Below, piece after piece: positions 1 through 6,426 of a stretch of 10,428 nt of DNA. The DNA comes from JBGPIK01 sp041484845 (GTDB lineage Bacteria; Desulfobacterota; Binatia; UBA9968), in the NCBI GenBank assembly GCA_041484845.1, contig JBGPIK010000237.1:1-10428 (forward strand). The letters run 5' to 3'. Under the pieces are notes generated by a model. It was not told the DNA's origin. It searched no databases and worked only from the letters and a program-made list of their open reading frames with translations. The number at the start of each line of letters is the position of its first letter. Position 1 is the first letter of the stretch. Made by a program: the position numbers and the translations under genes.

Positions 1-389
1 GTCATGGCTACCTCGCAAATAGACCGGAACGACCGAAGTTTTTCCGGGCAGATATTGGCGTTGTCGCGACTACGGAGTCAGTCAAAGACTCCCGGATTGC
101 CCTCGCTAAATTCGCCCGCCGGGTCAATTGTTCCGTACTTTGCCTGGCCTGCGATGTTGGCAAATCTGTTATCGCCCGATGACAGATGCAACCGTGTTCC
201 CTCCCCCTATAAAGCTTGGGCGGCACGCTCTCCTAGCGCGGCGCTACCTGGGCACTTCGAGGAGATCGCGTTGACGCAAACTCTTCGGTTGCGAACGCAA
301 CGGGATCGTCACCCTGAACACTCCAAGCCATTGTGAAAGCGTGCTCGATAAGTTAACTTCAGCCACGGCGGATTGGCCTGCAAGACCGT

Positions 390-404
390 GGCGGCCGGGC
401 CGCC
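390..404. repeat. GC-rich perfect hairpin, possible terminator
   Basis: GGCGGC at 390-395 and GCCGCC at 399-404 form a perfect 6-bp stem with a 3-base loop (CGG). A run of six T residues lies at 413-418, eight bases beyond the stem. A second, wider pairing is possible between CCGTG (386-390) and CACGG (421-425). The stem is strong, but the T tract is too far from it for a textbook intrinsic terminator. It could end an unrecognised transcript from the left or simply be a local GC-rich palindrome. Confidence 0.3.
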
Positions 405-579
405 GATGCGCAATTTTTTGCACGGCAAAACCGGGGGACAGTGAGTGGGCGACACCGGTAAAGAATAAAACACCCAATGGCCTTCTCCTGACTTATACGG
501 ATAATGTTTAGGTCCGAACTCTCGTGGAGCGCCTGTCACCGACCTATGGCTATTTCGCCCTTTTTCCAGCATAGTTTTC

Positions 580-608
580 TTGACAAGAGCCCGGCCAAAG
601 AATATTTA
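580..608 (+). promoter_or_regulatory. Candidate sigma70 promoter of the transporter operon
   Basis: A perfect -35 TTGACA (580-585) is followed after 17 bases by TATTTA (603-608), a weak -10 with 3 of 6 consensus matches. Transcription would begin around 614-616, only about 5-7 bases before the ATG at 621, giving a leaderless or nearly leaderless message. This fits the absence of a Shine-Dalgarno site before that ATG. It also argues against the longer open frame beginning at 504 or 546. Position and spacing are the only support. Confidence 0.35.
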
Positions 609-620
609 ACGTGGGCAAGA

Positions 621-1424
621 ATGAACCTGCGCAAGCCGTTCGATGCCACTTCCGTGTGGCGTAACATTTACCTGGACAATCGCACCAGGATTCGAGCCGT
701 GTCGTCGCTGATCGGCGGCTTTGTTTTGTGGGAAATCGTTTCACGGTGTATTCTCACCAATCGCCTGATCATCGTTCCCTTTTCGACGGTCATGGTCACG
801 CTGTGGGATTTAGCCCGCAGCGGAGAGCTATGGAAGCATGTTTCTGCCAGTCTTACCGAATTCGTCCTGGGCTTTTCGTTGGCGATGATCGCGGGAATTT
901 TTTTAGGTTTTCTTACCGGGACGAGCGTGCGTGCCCGTGAGTATCTCGAACCTTTGGTTTCAGCTTTGTATGCCTCCCCGTTAGTCGCTTTAATTCCTTT
1001 CTACATAGTCGTCTTCGGCATCCAGCTCGCGTCGAAAGTTGCCCTGGTTTTTACCATCGCCGTTTTTCCGATCATCATTAATACCCAGGCAGGCATCCTC
1101 TCGGTCGAACGGAACCTGGTTGAAGTCGCCTCGTCGTTTCGTGCCAGCCGTCTGCAAATTTTCTTTAAGGTACAAATCCCCGCGGCCATCCCATTTGTCA
1201 TCAGCGGACTCCGGCTGGGCGTGGGCCGGGCGCTGACCGGTGTCGTTGTGGCGGAATTCTTTTTCGCCACGGCCGGAGTCGGTTTCATGATTTCCATTGC
1301 TTCACAAAATTTCGATACGGCAAGAGTGCTCTTGGGCGTTTTTATTTTTTCATTGGCCGGGGTCGTGGCCATCGGATTGCTGCAGCGAATTGAAAAGCGC
1401 ATGGCGCCGTGGCGTCCGACCTAA
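621..1424 (+). CDS. ABC transporter permease, NitT/TauT (SsuC-like) family, permease 1
   Basis: Inner-membrane permease subunit of an importer of the nitrate/sulfonate/taurine class (binding-protein-dependent transport inner membrane component domain). It is 267 residues from ATG 621, normal for the family, with about six hydrophobic segments. The cytoplasmic coupling loop that contacts the ATPase is at residues 168-187: it begins EVASSF and ends QIP, with Arg174 where the EAA motif normally has glycine. The frame stays open upstream to 504, but a promoter-like TTGACA lies inside that extension and the extra residues do not resemble a permease, so 621 is preferred; no clear Shine-Dalgarno site precedes it. 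It is followed after 29 bases by the binding-protein gene. It is strikingly similar to permease 2 (2479-3309): a hand alignment gives about 57% identity over 195 ungapped residues. Confidence 0.93.
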   Translation: MNLRKPFDATSVWRNIYLDNRTRIRAVSSLIGGFVLWEIVSRCILTNRLIIVPFSTVMVTLWDLARSGELWKHVSASLTEFVLGFSLAMIAGIFLGFLTGTSVRAREYLEPLVSALYASPLVALIPFYIVVFGIQLASKVALVFTIAVFPIIINTQAGILSVERNLVEVASSFRASRLQIFFKVQIPAAIPFVISGLRLGVGRALTGVVVAEFFFATAGVGFMISIASQNFDTARVLLGVFIFSLAGVVAIGLLQRIEKRMAPWRPT

Positions 1425-1453
1425 ACGGTAAACAGCAAAAAGGAGCAGATCCT

Positions 1454-2440
1454 ATGAAGATAAGGAATATGGTGATTCTTTCTTTCGCGTTGTTTTTGTC
1501 CCTGTTCGCGCTAGCGCCGCGGCAGTCAACGGCCCAGGAGCTCAAGAAAATCCAACACGGCTACGTCGCCGAGCCCGGCTATTATTGGGATGTTTTTGAA
1601 GCGCAAGCGCTCGGTTTTTTCAAACAAGAAGGACTCGATGTCGAATCGACGCGATTCGACGTTACTTCTCAAGCCGTTACGGCCGTGGTCACCGCGGCGA
1701 GCCAAATCGCTAGTGTGACTCCCGACGTCGCTATGTTGGCGACCATCAAAGGCCAGGGAGATGTCGTTATCGTGAGTAATGAGGTCCGGCTCCCGACGTG
1801 GGATTTGATAGTCCAGCCCGAGATTAAGACCTACGCGGATTTGAAAGGCAAAATTCTCGGCGTATCGCAGCTGCAATCGGCAAGCACGTTGAATCTGCGA
1901 CAGCTCATGCGCAAGCATGGGTTGAAGAACAACGAGTACACCGTCCTGCAAGTCGGCGGCTCGGGCAAGCGCTACGCCGCGATCCAGTCAAAGCAGATTG
2001 CGGGTTCTCTCATAACCGAGCCGGTCAACTTCGAAGCCATGGACGCCGGCTTTCGCAAATTGGGCGGCGTCTATGATGTCTCCGTGGTTCCAAGCGTAGT
2101 CTTGGCGGTAACCCGCAGTTGGGCCAGCGCCAACGAGAAGCTTCTGGTCGGTTTCTTACGCGCCGTTTATAAGGCGCAGGACTGGCTGAATAACCCCAAG
2201 AATAAAAAAGAGGCCGTGGATCTCATGGTCGACTTGAGCAAAGCTCATCGTTCTTCCGTCGAGCGCACTTATGACAAATTCACCTCCGAGCTGAAGGTCT
2301 ATAACCGTGGCGCTATTACCGTGGACGTGATCAAGCAAACGCTTCAAGATATGGCCGAGATCGAGGCTATTGCCAAGCCGATCCCTGACGCAAATAAGTT
2401 ATTGGATTTGACGTATCGGCAGAAAGCACTGGCCAAGTAG
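1454..2440 (+). CDS. ABC transporter substrate-binding protein, SsuA/THI5-like (NitT/TauT family)
   Basis: Periplasmic solute-binding protein of the importer. It is 328 residues from ATG 1454, chosen because AGGAG at 1441-1445 sits eight bases upstream; the open frame itself extends to 1409. It has a classic signal peptide: basic MKIR, a hydrophobic core at residues 6-20, and a likely cleavage after STA (residue 27). The mature protein shows family features: the N-terminal lobe with YYWDVFEAQALGFFKQEGL (44-61) and the hinge/second-lobe segment TYADLKGKILGVS (126-138). The segment GSLITEP (184-190) is typical of NMT1/SsuA proteins. The C-terminal helices (from about 225) match the usual length. 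It sits between two permease genes, 29 bases after the first and 38 bases before the second. The ligand cannot be read from the sequence; sulfonates, pyrimidine precursors, nitrate and aromatic acids are all carried by relatives. Confidence 0.92.
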   Translation: MKIRNMVILSFALFLSLFALAPRQSTAQELKKIQHGYVAEPGYYWDVFEAQALGFFKQEGLDVESTRFDVTSQAVTAVVTAASQIASVTPDVAMLATIKGQGDVVIVSNEVRLPTWDLIVQPEIKTYADLKGKILGVSQLQSASTLNLRQLMRKHGLKNNEYTVLQVGGSGKRYAAIQSKQIAGSLITEPVNFEAMDAGFRKLGGVYDVSVVPSVVLAVTRSWASANEKLLVGFLRAVYKAQDWLNNPKNKKEAVDLMVDLSKAHRSSVERTYDKFTSELKVYNRGAITVDVIKQTLQDMAEIEAIAKPIPDANKLLDLTYRQKALAK

Positions 2441-2478
2441 TCCCGGCAACGATTTTAGGATTTGCTGGTTCGCACCGC

Positions 2479-3309
2479 ATGGCTCGTGAACCCATCCGCC
2501 CGCCCGGAGTTGCCTCTGTGCGCAATGCCTCTGCCGCACCGGCCGGTGGCCGATATCGCGCGCGCGTTCGCGGCACTCTCACCTTCTTCTGGCTCGCTAT
2601 TGCGTGGGAACTCGTTGCCCGCTACGTTGTGCGCGACGAAAGAATGCTCGCGCCCTTCAGCCACGTCGTCGGCGCGCTGATCAAACTTTTTGTCAGCGGC
2701 GAAATCTGGAAGCACCTGTCCGTCAGCGGCTATGAATTTGCGCTCGGGTTTATCCTGGCTTCGCTTGCCGGAATCGCCGTGGGATTGTTGATGGGGACCG
2801 TAAGGCTCGCGCGCGAATATCTGGATCCCTGGATATCCGGCCTTTATGCTGCGCCGCTCGTCGCTCTGGCGCCGTTTTACATCATGTTCTTCGGTGTGGG
2901 CATTTCAGCTAAAGTTGCCTTGGTTTTCAGCGTCGTCTTTTTCCCGGTCGTGGTGAACACGTTTACCGGGATCTGTTCCGTTGAACCGGGCATGATCGAA
3001 GTGGCGCGCTCTTTTAACGCCTCGCGCGCGCAGGTTTTATTCAAGGTGCTTATTCCGTTTTCGCTTTGTTACATCGTCACCGGGCTTCGCTTGGGCGTGG
3101 GACGTGGTCTGACCGGGGTTGTGGTCGGAGAGTTTTTCTTTGCCAATGCCGGCCTCGGTTTTTTGGTTGCGCTGGCGGGACAGACCTTTAATACTCCCCT
3201 GCTATTCGCAGGTGTGCTCATTTTCGCCGTTGCCGGGATAGCGCTTATCGGCGGATTGAAGCGGCTGGAACAAAAATTAGCTCCGTGGCGAACCGCTGGC
3301 GAATCATAA
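2479..3309 (+). CDS. ABC transporter permease, NitT/TauT (SsuC-like) family, permease 2
   Basis: Second inner-membrane permease of the same importer class, 276 residues from ATG 2479. The first 30 residues are Ala/Arg/Pro-rich and variable, so an internal GTG at 2518 is an alternative start; no good Shine-Dalgarno site marks either. Membrane segments begin at about residue 34. The coupling loop is at residues 174-193: it begins EVARSF and ends LIP, with Asn180 in place of the usual EAA-motif glycine. The stretch GLRLGVGR-LTGVVV-EFFF (202-221) is almost identical to that in permease 1. It lies 38 bases after the binding-protein gene in the same direction. Its end is 46 bases from the end of the convergent ATPase gene, with no obvious terminator between. 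Two paralogous permeases suggest a heterodimeric channel rather than the usual homodimer, but two alternative transporters sharing one binding protein are also possible. Confidence 0.92.
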   Translation: MAREPIRPPGVASVRNASAAPAGGRYRARVRGTLTFFWLAIAWELVARYVVRDERMLAPFSHVVGALIKLFVSGEIWKHLSVSGYEFALGFILASLAGIAVGLLMGTVRLAREYLDPWISGLYAAPLVALAPFYIMFFGVGISAKVALVFSVVFFPVVVNTFTGICSVEPGMIEVARSFNASRAQVLFKVLIPFSLCYIVTGLRLGVGRGLTGVVVGEFFFANAGLGFLVALAGQTFNTPLLFAGVLIFAVAGIALIGGLKRLEQKLAPWRTAGES

Positions 3310-3355
3310 AGTTGGGCGCAGGCTTGTCGACTTCACCGCAGGCTCGCCCGGGTCG

Positions 3356-4177
3356 CTATTCTGAGAGCGCTACGGATTCGAATATGTCCGATTCGATAAG
3401 GTTCCAAATCGCGCCGACATATTCCAAAAATTTCGGACTGCGTTTCACGCTGAGGCGCCGCGGTCGCGGGATCTCGACTCGAATTTCCACTTTAATCTTG
3501 GATGGCCGGGCTGAAAAGACAACCACCCGGTCGGCAAGATAAATCGCTTCATCGATCTGGTGCGTGATAAACAGCACCGTCTTTCTGCTGCTTGACCAGA
3601 CGTTCAGCAGCTCTTGCTGCATCACTTCACGGGTTTGCGCATCAAGCGAAGCAAACGGTTCGTCCATTAAGATAATCTCGGGGTCAACCGCGAGCGCGCG
3701 CGCGAGATTTACACGCTGTCTCATGCCGCCGGATAACTCATGGGGATAGTGAGACTCGAACCGGGAAAGCCCTACCCTCTTAATAAGCTCCCGCGCCCGC
3801 GGATATCGTTCCTTACGGTCGACTCCTTTGATTTCTAAACCGAAGGCTACGTTGTCGAGAATAGTCCGCCACGGATAAAGAGAATCGGCCTGAAAAACAA
3901 AGGCGCGGTCAAAATCAGGTTCAGACACCTCGCTTCCGTTGACATAGACGGAACCGGACGTCGCCTGCACGAGGCCATCGATGATTTTGATAAAGGTTGT
4001 CTTACCGCAGCCGCTGGGCCCGACGATGCAGACAAATTCCTCCGGATTGATGTCGAGATTGATCTCATTGAAAACCGTAACCTCACTGCGATTGCGGCCT
4101 TGATACGTTTTACACAAATGGCGCACTGATACTTTGGGCGTGCTCACGGCTGCAGTTTCGGCAGGACGAGATTTCAT
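3356..4177 (-). CDS. ABC transporter ATP-binding protein, NitT/TauT (SsuB/TauB-like) family
   Basis: Cytoplasmic ATPase that powers the importer. It is 273 residues with all nucleotide-binding motifs intact: Walker A GPSGCGKTT (53-61), Q-loop Gln96 in the FVFQADSLYPWRT segment, and signature LSGGMRQR (148-155). Walker B IILMDEP (168-174), the D-loop SLD and H-loop His206 (ITHQ) are also present. The PWRT/DNV pattern after the Q-loop is typical of SsuB/TauB proteins. ATG 4177 is the first possible start, because a TAA lies in frame two codons upstream. The Shine-Dalgarno site is weak. A promoter-like TTGACT-17-TATTGG lies just upstream (4196-4224). The gene is transcribed toward the permease operon and ends 46 bases from it, so transporter subunits come from two converging units. 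No other ATPase is in the window, so partnership with the adjacent permeases is the simplest reading. Confidence 0.95.
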   Translation of the reverse strand: MKSRPAETAAVSTPKVSVRHLCKTYQGRNRSEVTVFNEINLDINPEEFVCIVGPSGCGKTTFIKIIDGLVQATSGSVYVNGSEVSEPDFDRAFVFQADSLYPWRTILDNVAFGLEIKGVDRKERYPRARELIKRVGLSRFESHYPHELSGGMRQRVNLARALAVDPEIILMDEPFASLDAQTREVMQQELLNVWSSSRKTVLFITHQIDEAIYLADRVVVFSARPSKIKVEIRVEIPRPRRLSVKRSPKFLEYVGAIWNLIESDIFESVALSE

Positions 4178-4195
4178 GACTTATCGGCCCAATGC

Positions 4196-4224
4196 CCAAT
4201 AGCTTATCGCCCGCTGGTAGTCAA
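4196..4224 (-). promoter_or_regulatory. Candidate promoter of the ATPase gene
   Basis: Read on the minus strand, TTGACT (4224-4219, 5 of 6 matches to the -35 consensus) is followed after 17 bases by TATTGG (4201-4196, 3 of 6). The predicted start of transcription is around 4189, about a dozen bases before the ATG at 4177. The geometry resembles the candidate promoter in front of permease 1 (580-608): good -35, 17-base spacer, weak TATT-type -10 and very short leader. This is pattern reading only. Confidence 0.3.
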
Positions 4225-4325
4225 GCGCAATATGTCCAACCGGCATAGCCAATACTTGACCGTTCCGACTCTCCTCCTTATTACGGATTAGGTTTTATTT
4301 CGTCCACAAACTCGGAGACAAATGG

Positions 4326-4523
4326 TTATTGTCGCTTGTTCAAGACGTTTATCGCGAGCGGAATCGTCGTAGCGACTCCAATGAGAAACATGGTCCATCC
4401 GGCCGCTTTTCGCTGGTCTTCATTCAGCTTGTCTGCCAACAAGAGACCCAGACCGGCTCCCAACAGCGCGCGCGTTCCTGCAATCAACGCGAGTTCCGGC
4501 AGCGTCAATTCTGTTGTCTTCAT
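4326..4523 (-). CDS. Small glycine-rich two-helix membrane protein
   Basis: A 65-residue protein from ATG 4523. The start is fixed by a near-perfect Shine-Dalgarno site (AAGGAGGT, about 4529-4536 on the minus strand) placed a few bases upstream; a GTG at 4538 would overlap that site. Residues 9-30 form a hydrophobic helix with small residues at regular spacing (Gly16, Gly22, Gly24, Gly26), suggesting tight helix packing. A charged turn, DKLNEDQRK (31-39), leads into a second helix (about 42-60) and a basic tail, NKRQ. It therefore looks like a helical hairpin in the inner membrane. I have an impression of similar uncharacterised small proteins in environmental genomes but cannot name a family. 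It lies 148 bases upstream of the ATPase gene on the same strand. A weak TTGCAC-18-CAAAAT promoter-like pair lies at 4544-4573. Function unknown. Confidence 0.7.
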   Translation of the reverse strand: MKTTELTLPELALIAGTRALLGAGLGLLLADKLNEDQRKAAGWTMFLIGVATTIPLAINVLNKRQ

Positions 4524-5055
4524 AACCACCTCCTTCACATTTCATTTTGGCCACAGACATTGGATCAGTGCAAGCCAGCCCGCAATGTCTCGCATTTCGC
4601 AATCGCAGTAACAAATGGCAAAAGACAGGGGGTCGCTCCGCGGTGCTTGAATAATAAACTACCCCGCAGCGATTAAAAATGGCGCAGCAAACGGCACTGG
4701 AAGCTTGAGCACAAGACCCGTGCCATTGAGTTAGATGGTCTAGGCGACCCGGCAGGGATGGGTTCCAATCCTTAACCCAAAGGCGCCGGCTATTTTCCTT
4801 ATCCGCCGCGCCTAAAGGGCTACCGTATTTTGGTTATTAACTTGTAATCACAATGGTTTTCTGCATACTCTTAATGAGAAGGTTGAGATTTGGTCGGCAT
4901 AATTTGCCATCTTTACTACGTGGGACCGTTGCTATAGCCTTAAACACAACTGGTGTCTTTGATTGCGCAGGCGATTGCAAGTGAACGGCGGCCGGTCACA
5001 AAGAACACGAGAGATAGAGGTATTGTCGTTTTTAAACGTCTAAAGAGAAGACAAG
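4524..5055. other. Intergenic region between divergent genes
   Basis: About 530 bases between the small membrane protein gene (minus) and the DUF3300 gene (plus). It presumably holds divergent promoters, but none is convincing. A short hairpin TGGGTT/AACCCA (4759-4764 with 4774-4779) overlaps a tRNA T-arm-like string, but no tRNA can be folded around it. A small palindrome CGTTT-TT-AAACG lies near 5028, shortly before the DUF3300 start. The open frame 4953-5207 on the plus strand has no support, because the DUF3300 frame runs through its second half. Confidence 0.5.
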
Positions 5056-6237
5056 ATGAAAAAGCTGGCCATCTCACTCGTCATCTATTTCACCTGCTTC
5101 GAAATCGTCTTGGGTTAGGGTACGAGCCGGAAAACTTTTTTTGCCTTAAGCGGCGCCTATGCTCAGGAGTATTCCGCCAGCGAGCGGTATTCCAAGGAGC
5201 AGCTTGATAATTTGCTGGCTCCCATCGCTCTTTATCCCGATCCGTTGTTGGCACAAGTGCTGCTCGCCGCAACATTTGCGGATCAGGTCGATGAGGCCGC
5301 GCGCTGGTTGCACGATTCCAACAATCCCAGTGCGGTCGACGATCAGGCGTGGGACGTCAGCGTAAAGGCGGTCGCCCATTATCCTTCGGTTCTTTATATG
5401 ATGAGCGATCAGCTGGACTGGACAACCGCCCTAGGTCAAGCCTATGTAGATCAGTCCACTGACGTGATGACGTCGGTCCAACGGCTGCGTTCGCTTGCGC
5501 GCTCGGGGGGCCATCTGATCACGAACGATCAGCAACAGGTGAACGTAACCGGTGACACGATTGAAATATTTCCCGCGCAGCCCCAGTACCTTTACGTTCC
5601 GAGCTACGATCCGGGCATGGTCTACTTCGGGCCTTTCTCTTCTTTCGGCGCTGCGCCGGCAAATTTAATCTTCTTTGGCCCGGCCTTGCCCATCGGCGCC
5701 TGGCTGAACCACGGATGTGACTGGCGCAGACATCGCATCTATTATCACGGTTGGCGAGGTGACGGCTGGATCGCTCGCAGCCGACCGATCATTCATATCA
5801 CCAATGTCTATGTCAACAACCGTCTGGCCTTCGTCCAAATCAACCGAAATGGCACGCGCCGACAGCTCAACTACACCGATCTCAACCGGTACAATAGCGT
5901 TCATCACGATGTAAATTACAGTAACTTGACTCGCAGCAATCGGGACAACGCCGCTAATACGGAAAGTGGAAAAACAAAGACCAAGGGAAATCCCGACGGC
6001 GCCGCTTCTCAAGCTGAAGGTCGGCGAGCGTTATCACCGGCAAAGGAACGGGGAGCGCGGGAACGGAAACCATCGCCTGTCCAGACCGCGCCGCAGCCGA
6101 TGGCAGAACCATCCGGCGGGTCTACGGAAAGCGTGCGGCCGGTGCGCCAACCGCAGCGCAAAGAATTGCAACACTCTCCCACGCCCGGCAGCGGTCTCGC
6201 CCCCCCACACAACCGGCCAGCGGATTCACGAAAGTAA
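5056..6237 (+). CDS. DUF3300 family secreted protein, interrupted by an in-frame amber codon
   Basis: Full gene 393 codons from ATG 5056. The start is inferred from a signal-peptide-like beginning, MKKLAISLVIYFTCFE, and a weak upstream AGAGAAGA. Codon 21 (5116-5118) is TAG. The same frame continues with FFALSGAYAQ, a plausible signal-peptide end, and then the DUF3300 domain from about residue 47 to 230 (LAPIALYPDPLLAQ at 54-67, later YVPSYDPGMVYFG). The first normal start after the TAG is TTG 5212, which would remove the signal peptide and cut into the start of the domain. From about residue 295 the protein is low-complexity, rich in Pro, Ser, Arg, Lys and Gln. Family function is unknown; members are exported. 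The gene is either a recently inactivated copy, a read-through case, or carries a sequence or assembly error. It stands alone and converges on the next gene. Confidence 0.8.
5116..5118 (+). other. In-frame TAG inside the signal-peptide region of the DUF3300 gene
   Basis: The TAG falls 20 codons after ATG 5056 and in the same frame as the downstream domain. Both sides read as parts of one signal peptide (hydrophobic N-terminal part before, ALSGAYA|QE cleavage-like site after), so a single base change explains it better than a frameshift. TGG to TAG would restore a tryptophan. Confidence 0.75.
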
Positions 6238-6366
6238 AGCAGGAGCGGATCACACACCCGCCAATGCTCAATCCGCTGCTCCGAATGGGTCTCGTCCGGT
6301 TTCTCCGGGGCCTGAAATGCGGTGACTTCAGCGCCATCGCTGCTGCGCCCGCAGAAAACTGTGCTC

Positions 6367-6404
6367 GATAATCACGCCGTCATAGGTTGCCCGTGATACT
6401 TATC
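6367..6404. terminator. Imperfect hairpin between convergent genes, possible bidirectional terminator
   Basis: ATCACG (6371-6376) pairs with CGTGAT (6392-6397) across a 15-base loop. GATA (6367-6370) can pair with TATC (6401-6404), leaving a 3-base bulge. It lies in the 189-base gap between the stops of the DUF3300 gene and the lyase-like gene, where a terminator is expected. No T-run follows on either strand, so an intrinsic terminator is doubtful. Confidence 0.2.
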
Positions 6405-6426
6405 CCCGCAAGTTAACTGATCGCCA

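Larger units (their letters stand above)
1..620. other. Gene-poor leading region
   Basis: No supported coding sequence. Open frames exist on both strands (for example 4-336 plus and 8-226 minus), but they have no Shine-Dalgarno site, no recognisable domain and protein-unlike composition. The region holds a GC-rich hairpin at 390-404 and a TTGACA promoter-like element at 580-608 just before the first permease. A 10-base perfect palindrome, AAGTTAACTT, lies near position 350 and has no evident role. No end of a preceding gene is recognised at the left edge. Confidence 0.5.

Noticed and set aside
4..336. Plus-strand open frame at the left edge
   Set aside because: It has no ribosome binding site and no recognisable motif, and its Ser/Arg/Pro-rich composition does not look like a folded protein.
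504..620. N-terminal extension of permease 1 from 504 or 546
   Set aside because: The added residues do not resemble a permease N-terminus, no ribosome binding site precedes either start, and a TTGACA promoter-like element lies within the extension.
4715..4790. tRNA-like T-arm string GGTTCCAATCC with a D-arm-like stretch before it
   Set aside because: The stem around the T-loop does not pair, the gap from the D-like segment is too short for an anticodon arm, and no 7-bp acceptor stem can be found.
4953..5207. Plus-strand open frame overlapping the DUF3300 start
   Set aside because: The DUF3300 frame carries the signal peptide and domain on both sides of the TAG. This frame shows no protein features, so a frameshift explanation is not supported.
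341..6418. Shared 10-mer GTGCTCGATA at 341 and 6361, each near an AGTTAACT palindrome
   Set aside because: Dozens of chance 10-base matches are expected within 10 kb, and the distance to the palindrome differs between the two sites, so no repeat family is supported.
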